A stretch of DNA of 16,020 nucleotides from an uncultured Eubacterium sp. (GTDB taxonomy: Bacteria > Bacillota > Clostridia > Lachnospirales > Lachnospiraceae), in assembly GCA_910584795.1 (NCBI GenBank), contig CAJUBZ010000022.1, positions 1-16,020 of the forward strand, in the 5' to 3' direction. Under the pieces are notes generated by a model. It saw only the letters and a program-made list of their open reading frames with translations, ran no database searches and was not told the DNA's origin. A program made the position numbers and the translations under genes. This document shows, in pieces, positions 9,101 through 15,776 of the stretch; position 1 is the stretch's first letter, and the number at the start of each line of letters is the position of its first letter.

Positions 9101-9881
9101 AAATATAGGCACTGTATTAGGGTATGTCACAAAAGGAACATATGCTGTGATTTATGATATCATAACTGATCGGGTAGAGTTGTTTAATAAGGGAAATGAT
9201 AACTTAACACAATTGGTTGAGTTTTTGGTTGATTACATAGACTTATCAACTAATCCTGATGATGTGATTAATATATTAGATGCACAGTTTTCAAAAATAA
9301 GCAAAGTTTCACAATTAGTTCATAAGTTGATGAGCATTGAATATGATGAAGATAATGCAAGTACTAAGTTGGCAAAGTTTATTGATAATTGCGAAGTGGG
9401 TGTTATTATAAAAATTATTTCTGATGAATGGGGAAAAGACGATATACACAAAGAAAAGCTTGCAAGAGTGTTGTCAAAGTCAGAGAGATACTCTGTCCAA
9501 GTGCTGCTTCATCGTATTAATGAAAATAAGGAAAGTATAAGCAAAAATGATTTGATTTCCTTATTGGAATTTTGTGAAAGTGATGTAACAGAAAACAATA
9601 TTGAATCGCTTGTAAATATTATGAGATATTTGTTGGAAAATTATTTTGAAAAAGACATATGTACTCAAATTCTTGGGCAAATTAGTAATTTAACGCAAAC
9701 AGTAATTGCTAAACAACGAGAGAATATATGCATGATACTTATTGAAATTTTTCAAAAATCATCTAGTGAAGAAAATAAAAGAAAGTGTGCTGTTATCATT
9801 AAAGACAAAAGATTTGGCAGGAAGATGAAAGGTAAATTAGATGAAAGTGAGTTAAAGGAATATAGGTCATATTTGTCGTAG
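6171..9881 (+). CDS. KAP-family P-loop NTPase with two membrane segments and a very long C-terminal region
   Basis: This 1236-residue protein starts at an ATG with AAGGGA (6155-6160) 10 bp upstream. Walker A is GKWGLGKSS (45-53). Walker B is VVIDDLDR (246-253), the DDLDR form typical of KAP NTPases, in which membrane helices inserted between Walker A and B are a hallmark. Two hydrophobic segments, about 137-158 and 184-202, lie in that insert, so the NTPase is probably anchored on the cytoplasmic face of the membrane. STPRQVKK (about 370-377) looks like the C-terminal sensor region. Residues about 390-1236 are helix-rich and match no domain I recognise. KAP proteins include the phage-exclusion protein PifA and the defence ATPase QatA, so a defence role beside hsdRMS is plausible but inferred. 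The gene is visibly more AT-rich than hsdR (spot count 14/60 GC at 6601-6660 against 31/60 at 2101-2160). Confidence 0.92.
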   Translation: MKKYFLKDKSLNNIDDDQFRYQDFANNLRKLIEYNEVPFNIAVIGKWGLGKSSIVNMALEPLRKKDRNKEFLICDINAWKYEKDEIGKAFLKELWEGISERNVLSFNFFHKDYSDTVKEMLKDENSTSRKNAGLHKFLKFVVIAIVLSIIAFIIYCYLSNGFYGVAFQGTQFWVSIFLRYCKNMGSILIIPLVVWLGKLFMDKLNEPAYKNYEISFPLQTQADYEMYLKNLLQEYYKINSEKKIIVVIDDLDRLSAEKIVEALDALKLFMEYDRFIFIVPFDDEILKNALRSKRINGISTFGNEYDGEMVLDKIFQYKMYLPQLIKYDMRNYAFEICKNDCSDFIREYCNDNYELFEEIAGKILIHSGVSTPRQVKKIINAFVENVMIARDREQAGKVAEGFATEKIGLQTIAKISVLQSDYNEFYDLLYKDANVINEILEVHRSNGEKESPKLLKNYFDDKNVLKRKYEPLVNYLIFTENLGHNNITPCLYMSQTKEGVLVGDQKQQDFMAAIESCNFVSVKQLISETPVLLSLFIEQLRYNESPMMGNIVLSAIDCYDAIPEDEREKLAFSITERIQEFSSSLSDFRYDLINEKNLIAVCHKVNDEGYNALIECALNRNQQDGNYKNRVILINKISQIKYELSEEALSKFIIYTKEWLISDESGVQDVIDYATGEEINYFANVYGKEYVKKIAKHITDNDDFDDTMLKQFGNILSAFLENNSIMEVADALEPCYEYPIMHKILDASISEKKYKEIQNAKDIAIKIASVGVKNLKGIYGYKILSKLSYTVNVEEGKNMDAFLLDTVGEIEFSDMIEAFSNNNTLDLLPQTIGRLNEYAFEEEGYASDIRRLLKRYTKEQTEKFWNNLDNLCRYSSGREYKIISDLIVDLSKDNHYDKEAIGVIENDIISGVANYYNQDNYLLFAIQVVSAYKDKISQSALDKYSTVLLKVLATDTDNALNAYRVVNKLNSEDFWCKNIGTVLGYVTKGTYAVIYDIITDRVELFNKGNDNLTQLVEFLVDYIDLSTNPDDVINILDAQFSKISKVSQLVHKLMSIEYDEDNASTKLAKFIDNCEVGVIIKIISDEWGKDDIHKEKLARVLSKSERYSVQVLLHRINENKESISKNDLISLLEFCESDVTENNIESLVNIMRYLLENYFEKDICTQILGQISNLTQTVIAKQRENICMILIEIFQKSSSEENKRKCAVIIKDKRFGRKMKGKLDESELKEYRSYLS

Positions 9882-9909
9882 AATAGTTATATGTCTAGGA
9901 GATGCTTTC

Positions 9910-9933
9910 ATGCTTTTAGTCAATAGCACGTAA
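9910..9933 (+). CDS. Possible 7-residue leader ORF upstream of the helicase gene
   Basis: An ATG at 9910 preceded by GGAG (9899-9902, 7-bp spacing) opens a frame encoding MLLVNST with a TAA at 9931-9933. The second half and the stop codon lie inside the hairpin 9918-9954, so a translating ribosome would open that hairpin. A spaced Shine-Dalgarno and a structured overlap are suggestive, but an ORF this short can occur by chance. No run of a single amino-acid codon is present, so classical amino-acid attenuation is not indicated. Confidence 0.25.
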   Translation: MLLVNST

Positions 9934-9954
9934 CTTGTTGCGAGGTATTTGACT
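9918..9954 (+). other. Hairpin with a CUUG tetraloop in the KAP-helicase intergenic leader
   Basis: The outer stem AGTCAATA (9918-9925) pairs with TATTTGACT (9946-9954) with one bulged T. After a small internal loop, CGTAA (9929-9933) pairs with TTGCG (9938-9942), including one G-U pair, around the stable tetraloop CTTG (9934-9937). No T run follows, so it is not an ordinary terminator. It could be a regulatory leader element, an RNA processing site, or a DNA operator. Pairing was read by eye and no energy was computed. Confidence 0.4.
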
Positions 9955-10023
9955 GTTGTCAGAGGAAGTTGCAGGAGAAAAAGACAAAGGGAGCGCAATT
10001 AAAAATATTGGAGTAGAAAGCAG

Positions 10024-10035
10024 ATGATGATATGA
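10024..10035 (+). promoter_or_regulatory. Three-codon mini-ORF overlapping the helicase start (translational coupling)
   Basis: The sequence ATG ATG ATA TGA encodes M-M-I and stops at 10033-10035, overlapping the helicase ATG (10032-10034) as ATGA. The only good Shine-Dalgarno, GGAG at 10010-10013, is 10 bp before the mini-ORF ATG but 18 bp before the helicase ATG. The helicase may therefore be translated mainly by re-initiation or backing up after the mini-ORF. The arrangement is visible in the sequence; its use is inferred. Confidence 0.4.
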
Positions 10036-12767
10036 AAACAATAGATGAATACATAAAAACAGATGATAAGGCAATATGTGAGAATATAGACGATTTAGAG
10101 TATAAGACAAGGGATAAGGTTGCACAGAATATGCTGAGTTATTTTCGTAACCTCGTGGAACATATTGCAGTCAGGGTGTATTCGGAGGAACACGAAAATG
10201 CCTTTGTAGATTATGATACAATACCGAAGGCTGTTGAATTTTTAAAGACAAGCAATGAATTTTATTTTCTTAGGAAGTTCCATCAACTGTTGCAGGAATC
10301 GCGTTCTCATTATACGCCGGATAATGATGGGGCAGAACGGTTGCTTTTAAAATATTATGAATACTTACTACAGATTAAAGATTTTGTATATAGAAGATAT
10401 CAGATACAGATTCTTTCCAATATAGACAAGTTTCCGATTGATTTGGATGATACACTGCAACAGTATTATGAAAAAATTGTAGAGAAATTGGATAAAGTTC
10501 ATTATCAGAGAGCTCATGAGACATATAGTGAACGATTTTATGTGCAAAAATCAAAACCATTTTTTGTGAATCATCATGTTTATTACGAAAATACCTTAAT
10601 TCCAACAAATGATGAGTCAAGTAAATTTAATAAGCTGGTGGTATTCTCAGCCTTTAAGATTCCTGCTAATTATGCGATAAAGGTAGATTTGGATGATGAT
10701 ATCATCGAAATATCTGGGAAATTTATGCCGATTAAGATTGTAACTGCATGGAGCGTATCTATAAGACCATGTGAGTTGAAAAATTTTGCAAAAATATTTG
10801 GATATAATATTGAGGTGCGTAGCGATCTTTCGGAATATATTGGATTAATGAATTATATATCAAGAACAGGGCTTAATTTAGTTGAAATTCTGGAATTTTC
10901 AGATAGAAGGTATCAGGCATTTAAAGAAAGAATTACGGAAAAGGCACAAAAAATTGTTTTATGTGATATTTTTGATAGAACTAGAGATTGGATAAGAACA
11001 AATAGGTTAGGCAGTAATAGTGTCCGCTATTTGTTATACGGTCTTAATAACAAAATAATAAAAGCGCAGTTGTCGAAGGAAGAAAATTATAGAATGAAGG
11101 GACTTTATTTAGATATTAAAGTTCTCCCATTTGAGGAAATGCCATTTAATTCAAGTCTTTGCAACCATAACCCATCAATATATGATTTGCTTTCATGCAT
11201 AAAAACAGAAGGAAGAGAACACGAGTTGCTAGCTCGTCGTATAAATATAAATGCAGATACATATGGGAAATTATATACAAAAACAGATGAACTGGCAGGG
11301 TTTGAGAATATTGATGAATTAGTAAAGATTTATAATGATAGTCTATATAGAAAGCATCAAAATAGAAGATTGGAAATTATGGGTAAAAATCTTTTTGTGA
11401 AAGGTTATGAGGATGATACAAAAGAAATAATTCAAAGCCTGATTTCTTTTACAGAAGAGGGAGTGGTTGATTATAATGCCTCTGTGGAAGATTGGCTTAT
11501 TGAGAATCCGAAGGTGATAGATAGTGACGAAAAGAGGGCTATTTTGCTTAGAATGTTTGATAACTCAAGTCTTGCAATGATTTATGGGGCAGCAGGAACG
11601 GGCAAATCAACTTTGATAAAACATATTTCACAGTTTTGGGAAGATGGTTCTAAGGTCTATATAGCAAATACCCATCCGGCAGTTGAGAACCTGAGAAGAA
11701 AGGTTAAAGACAATAGCGGTGAATATTTAACTATTAAAAAGTTTATTTGTTCATATCCAGCGGATAAAAATGTGGATATATTATTTATAGACGAATGTAG
11801 CATGGTTAGCAATCGCGATATGATAGAAGTTCTTAGAAAAAAGAATTTTAAGTTGTTGGTTTTGGTGGGGGATATTTACCAGATAGAATCAATTCAGTTT
11901 GGGAATTGGTTTAGTTTGGCAAGATATTTTGTTCCTGTAAAAGCACAATATGAATTAACAGAACTCTATAGGACAGAAAACAAGCAATTACAAGAACTGT
12001 GGAGTAGGGTGCGCAATTATCAAGATAATATTACTGAATGGATGGGACATTGTGGATATACGACAAAGTTAGATGAGTCAATATTTGAGCGGACATCAGA
12101 AAGTGAAATTGTTCTGTGCCTTAATTATGATGGTTTATATGGAATCAATAATATTAACAGATTTCTGCAAAGTGATAATCCAAACAAAGCATTTGTGTTG
12201 GGAGTTTGGACGTATAAAATAGGTGATCCGATTTTATTTAGTGATTCTTCAAAATATGATTCTATACTATATAATAACCTTGGAGGAAAAATAGTAAATA
12301 TTGAGGAAGAGGAGAACAGGGTACTTTTTTCTATTGAGATTGACAAGGTGTTAAATAGCATCCATGTTTCAGGAACGGGACTTGAACTTATGCCAAAATT
12401 AAATCCGGGTAAGTCAGTTGTAAGACTTGCGGTAAAAAAGAAAAATGCCGGAGATGATGATAACGATGATGAAGATGCAGAGACAAATGTACCATTTCAG
12501 ATTGCTTATGCGGTATCCATTCATAAAGCGCAAGGGTTAGAGTACAATTCAGTCAAAATTGTTATTACGAAAGAAGTAGATGAAATGATTACACATAATA
12601 TTTTCTATACGGCAATTACGCGAGCAAGGGAAAATTTGAAGGTGTATTGGACACCAGAGTCGCAGAAAAAAATTTTGGATAGTTTTATAAATGATGAAAC
12701 ATCATACGATGCAAAGATTTTTTCGGCACGGACAGGATTAAAAATTATTAAGAGGCGGGTAGTTTAA
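10032..12767 (+). CDS. RecD-like superfamily 1 helicase with a large unassigned N-terminal half
   Basis: This protein has 911 residues. The C-terminal half is an SF1 (RecD/TraA-like) helicase: Walker A GAAGTGKST (519-527), Walker B FIDECSM with D587/E588, motif III LVGDIYQIES, motif IV ELYRT, motif V SIHKAQGLEY (829-838) and motif VI FYTAITRA (858-865). These are the ATP-binding and DNA-translocation motifs, all intact, so an active motor is likely. Residues 1 to about 500 match nothing I recognise. They are charged and mixed helix/strand, with no visible nuclease motif, and could sense DNA or bind a partner. An acidic run (about residues 802-812, DDDNDDED) sits before motif V. The ATG at 10032 is the only in-frame start after a TAG at 10014, and its Shine-Dalgarno is poorly placed. 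The next gene begins 20 bp downstream, suggesting a joint transcript and function. Defence is inferred from context. Confidence 0.9.
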   Translation: MKTIDEYIKTDDKAICENIDDLEYKTRDKVAQNMLSYFRNLVEHIAVRVYSEEHENAFVDYDTIPKAVEFLKTSNEFYFLRKFHQLLQESRSHYTPDNDGAERLLLKYYEYLLQIKDFVYRRYQIQILSNIDKFPIDLDDTLQQYYEKIVEKLDKVHYQRAHETYSERFYVQKSKPFFVNHHVYYENTLIPTNDESSKFNKLVVFSAFKIPANYAIKVDLDDDIIEISGKFMPIKIVTAWSVSIRPCELKNFAKIFGYNIEVRSDLSEYIGLMNYISRTGLNLVEILEFSDRRYQAFKERITEKAQKIVLCDIFDRTRDWIRTNRLGSNSVRYLLYGLNNKIIKAQLSKEENYRMKGLYLDIKVLPFEEMPFNSSLCNHNPSIYDLLSCIKTEGREHELLARRININADTYGKLYTKTDELAGFENIDELVKIYNDSLYRKHQNRRLEIMGKNLFVKGYEDDTKEIIQSLISFTEEGVVDYNASVEDWLIENPKVIDSDEKRAILLRMFDNSSLAMIYGAAGTGKSTLIKHISQFWEDGSKVYIANTHPAVENLRRKVKDNSGEYLTIKKFICSYPADKNVDILFIDECSMVSNRDMIEVLRKKNFKLLVLVGDIYQIESIQFGNWFSLARYFVPVKAQYELTELYRTENKQLQELWSRVRNYQDNITEWMGHCGYTTKLDESIFERTSESEIVLCLNYDGLYGINNINRFLQSDNPNKAFVLGVWTYKIGDPILFSDSSKYDSILYNNLGGKIVNIEEEENRVLFSIEIDKVLNSIHVSGTGLELMPKLNPGKSVVRLAVKKKNAGDDDNDDEDAETNVPFQIAYAVSIHKAQGLEYNSVKIVITKEVDEMITHNIFYTAITRARENLKVYWTPESQKKILDSFINDETSYDAKIFSARTGLKIIKRRVV

Positions 12768-12787
12768 TCTATAATGAGGATAGGAAC

Positions 12788-13222
12788 ATGGAACAATATG
12801 CGCAAAATATAATGTGTACAGATGAAGAAAAAGTAATCACATACTGTAAAAACATTATTAAGGCAGTTGAAAAAACACGTGATGTTGCCGCGCAATCTAA
12901 ATTAAAATCACGTAAGATAAAGGATGCGCTGCAAACGAAGGACAAGCAGACAATGTGGAATGTGTTGCAGGAGTACATACATAAGCATCCGAAATTGTTT
13001 ACAATGGCTAATGGCGTGCAGCTTAGACGGGTAGATGAAGATTTTTATAGAAATGTATCAGAAAAAGATGTGGCAAGGCAATTGGAAATTGTGATAGGGC
13101 TTATATATCTGAATGAAGCAAAGCATTGTGTGGCAAAAGAGACAATAAAGGCGTGTTTTAAGAAGTTATTAAAGCAATCAGGTGCATTTAGTGAGCATGA
13201 AATTGAAGTATTGCTATTGTAG
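12788..13222 (+). CDS. Hypothetical 144-residue soluble protein, probable helicase partner
   Basis: The start at 12788 has GAGGA (12776-12780) 7 bp upstream. The protein is charged, rich in Lys and Glu, and appears all-helical, with no signal peptide or membrane segment. A middle stretch, HPKLFTMANGVQLRRVDEDF, could be a short beta element. No known domain or catalytic motif was recognised. The 20-bp gap after the helicase gene and its own good ribosome site argue for co-expression. It may be an adaptor, an immunity or regulatory component, or a subunit of the helicase complex; the sequence does not decide. Confidence 0.8.
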   Translation: MEQYAQNIMCTDEEKVITYCKNIIKAVEKTRDVAAQSKLKSRKIKDALQTKDKQTMWNVLQEYIHKHPKLFTMANGVQLRRVDEDFYRNVSEKDVARQLEIVIGLIYLNEAKHCVAKETIKACFKKLLKQSGAFSEHEIEVLLL

Positions 13223-13250
13223 GAACTAAAGCGATGGGGAGAATGTTAAG

Positions 13251-13769
13251 ATGATTGATGGAATTATGTATGGAATATCTGTATTTGTTGGAATCGTTGC
13301 GGGTATTGGGGTTACTATTGGAGTAGATTGTTTTAGAGCCAAAAAGCAAAATGCTAATGACAAAAAGAATCTTTCATTTGAAATTAGATGTAACTTATCT
13401 AAAATAGAGAAGTGGCTTGAGCTGATTATCGAATTAAGAAATTATGTCAATAGTGATAGGATTAACCAATTTAGTGGATATTTTAATTTATCTTCGGCAA
13501 TATTTACTACGACAAATAAATTGCTGCAAGATGGAAGGATTTATACATTCCTTTCTTATGATAGTATAGAGAAAATTCAGGAGAATGGCACATATCTTTC
13601 TGTAGCAGGAGAAAATATGTTAAGTAATCAGATAATGCAGCATAAGCAAGCTGTACTGAATGGTTATATGAATGCAAAACAATATGCATCAAATGATATA
13701 GATTTTTGGGATAAAACATTAAAGAAATGTAAAGAAAATTTCAGAGATATTTTAAAGGAATTAGAATAA
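13251..13769 (+). CDS. Hypothetical 172-residue protein with one N-terminal membrane helix
   Basis: The ATG at 13251 follows GGGGAG (13236-13241) at 9 bp. Residues about 5-27 are hydrophobic and glycine-rich (YGISVFVGIVAGIGVTIGV), followed at once by a basic stretch (FRAKKQNANDKK). This predicts an N-out, C-in single-span anchor with a cytoplasmic helical domain of about 140 residues. No cleavage site is evident and no domain was recognised. It sits 28 bp after the 144-residue gene and is the last intact member of the co-directional accessory block. In a defence reading it could be the membrane component, alongside the membrane-anchored KAP NTPase; this is inference only. Confidence 0.8.
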   Translation: MIDGIMYGISVFVGIVAGIGVTIGVDCFRAKKQNANDKKNLSFEIRCNLSKIEKWLELIIELRNYVNSDRINQFSGYFNLSSAIFTTTNKLLQDGRIYTFLSYDSIEKIQENGTYLSVAGENMLSNQIMQHKQAVLNGYMNAKQYASNDIDFWDKTLKKCKENFRDILKELE

Positions 13770-13806
13770 TTAACTGAGTTGTTTGGGATGCGAAAGGAGA
13801 AGGTGT

Positions 13807-14315
13807 ATGATACATCCAGATAAAATAAGAGCAGAAGCTAAGAAAAAAGAGAACGAAAATTTTAAGTTCCGAACTTTCTTAAAATGTCATGCAGACGAGG
13901 ATGAATTAGACAGTCAATTTTACGATTACATAAAGAACTCTTTGCAGATTATGACTGCAGCAAATGCAGAAACTGTTGCAAGATGTATAAAGGAAGTATT
14001 CCAGTGGAAGATATTGACAGGGATGCACAATATTTAGAAATAACGCCTGAACAGTTTATTGATACTTACTTGGAAAAAGAAGAGTATGGCATAAACTATC
14101 AGACCAAGCATAAACCATGTGATTTTTTGCAGGAAGACGGTAACTGTAAATTGGGCGATTGTAAACCTGATAGCTGCAAAAAATATCCATATACCGACCA
14201 GCCTGAAAGATTGTCAAGTTTGCTGAGTATATTAGATACGATAGAAATATGTCCGGTTGCTTTTGAAATATTTGAGAGATTAAAGCAGGAGTATAGATTT
14301 AGAACACGCAGATAA
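13807..14315 (+). pseudogene. YkgJ-family cysteine-cluster (Zn/Fe-binding) protein, split by a one-base deletion
   Basis: The start at 13807 has AAAGGAG (13793-13799) 7 bp upstream. The first frame encodes about 38 residues ending ADEDELDSQF, then runs off-frame to a stop at 14035-14037. From about 13920 the -1 frame continues the family sequence: LHKELFADYDCSKCRNCCKM, then the GSIPVEDI region, CDFLQEDGNCKLGDC, and CKKYPYTDQPERL, ending at 14315. The cysteine cluster CxxCxxCC and four later cysteines are all retained. One extra T in the run at 13918-13921 (T4 to T5) would give a continuous 169-residue protein reading DSQFLRLHKELF. No good slippery heptamer is present, so a mutation or a base-calling error is more likely than programmed frameshifting. 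The family is thought to bind zinc or iron; its cellular role is not established. Confidence 0.85.
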
Positions 14316-14373
14316 ATCATTTAATGAATGTCAGAAAATAGTGTGTGGTAAATATATAATGGAGATGGGCAGG

Positions 14374-15776
14374 ATGAATTTAAAAGATATTATTGGTGAG
14401 GCAACAGATTATGATAAAAAACTTGCGTTAGAAGTGAAAAGACCAAAAAGTTGGTGCAAAAGTGTCAGCGCTTTTGCAAATGGCATTGGTGGAACTTTGA
14501 TTTTTGGCGTCTCAAATGATAATGAAGTAAGAGGGCTCTTGGATGCAGAGAAAGATGCAGAGATTATCAGTGAACAGATAAAGATACGTCTTGATCCGAT
14601 TCCGGAATTTCATCTTAGTTTTTATAGAACGGAAGATGATAAGACATTAATTTTGCTAAACATTCGGCAGGGGGGGAGGAAACTCCGTATTATTATTTGG
14701 CAGACGGTGTAATGGAAGCATATGTCCGTTTGGGGAATGAGAGTGTGAAAGCAGACGCAACAGAATTAAAGCGATTGGTGCTGCGTGGAAAGAATTCATC
14801 CTATGATGCGTTGGGTACAACCTACAGCGTATCGGATTATGCGTTCAGCAAATTACGCGAGCGGTATAAAGCATGGACAGGAGAAAGCTTGGAAGATAAA
14901 GAGCTGGTGTCATTTGGTTTAGTAGATGATAAGGGAAAACTTACAAATGCCGGAGCATTGCTGGCAGATGATTCGCCTATTAGATGGTCAAGGGTTTTCT
15001 GCACAAGATGGAATGGATTGGATAAGGGTGGCGGCATTATGGATGCTTTTGATGATGCAGAATATTCAGGAAGTTTAATCAGTCTTTTGAATGAAGGAGC
15101 TGCATTTATCAAAAGAAATATGAAAACAATGTGGAAAAAGACAGCCAATTCGAGGATTGATATGCCGGAATATTGTGAACGGAGTTATTTTGAAGCATTA
15201 GTTAATGCATTGGTGCATCGGGATTATTTGGTAAATGGCAGTGAAGTCCATATAGATATGTTTGACGATCGGATGGTGATATACTCGCCCGGAGGAATGC
15301 CGGACGGAACCTTAGTACAGGAACGGGTTATAGATGCAATTCCTTCGACAAGGCGCAATCCTGTTTTGGCAGATGTGTTTCAGCGGTTAGGATATATGGA
15401 GCGTAAGGGCAGCGGACTGACGAAGATAATAAATGCATACAAGAATGCAAATAATTATGATGAAAGTAAAGCGCCGCAGTTTATCTCATCAAGAGTGGAA
15501 TTTACAGTTATATTGAAAAATTTGAATTATGGGGAAAACAGAGATAATAAAAGTGAAATAAATGATGTTTCACAAGCAGCTGAACAATATGTCCAACGCA
15601 CAGAAGAAGTATTTCTGAATGCTTTGTGTAATAATCCGTATATTTCAAGAAAGGAATTGTCAAAGCTGTTAATGATTTCAGAAGATGGCGTGAAATATCA
15701 GTTAAAAAAATTGAAAAGAAAAGGATTGATCGAGCATATAGGCGTTTCACGGGGAGGCTATTGGGAAGTAAAATGA
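14374..15776 (+). pseudogene. AlbA_2 (Schlafen-like) ATP-binding transcriptional regulator, COG2865 type, split in a G7 tract
   Basis: The ATG at 14374 has GGAG (14361-14364) 9 bp upstream and gives the expected family start MNLKDIIGEATDYD. The first frame covers the AlbA_2 domain (SVSAFANGIGGTLIFGV), passes through seven Gs at 14670-14676, and goes off-frame to a TAA at 14710-14712. The continuation is in the -1 frame from about 14676: ETPYYYLADGVMEAYVRLGN, then an HATPase-like region (EALVNALVHRDY, SPGGMP, ERKGSGLTKI) and a C-terminal winged helix (about 15630-15776, ISRKELSKLLMISEDGVKY). One added G restores a 467-residue protein. Alternatively the second part could restart at the ATG at 14712, which overlaps the stop as TAATG. 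Proteins of this type are called transcriptional regulators or ATP-binding proteins, without a firmly known signal. It may be a phase-variable gene, a recent pseudogene or a homopolymer sequencing error. Confidence 0.85.

Noticed and set aside
9916..10125. 69-residue minus-strand ORF in the KAP-helicase gap
   Set aside because: It is low-complexity Leu/Ser/Tyr/His-rich, has no evident ribosome site, and runs antisense into the helicase start.
12770..12775. TATAAT before the 144-residue gene as a promoter
   Set aside because: No -35-like hexamer is found at 16-18 bp upstream, and it overlaps the region just before the Shine-Dalgarno.
13915..13925. Programmed -1 frameshift in the YkgJ gene
   Set aside because: The site reads CAA TTT TAC, which is not an XXXYYYZ slippery heptamer, and the family is normally encoded in one frame; a one-base deletion explains it better.
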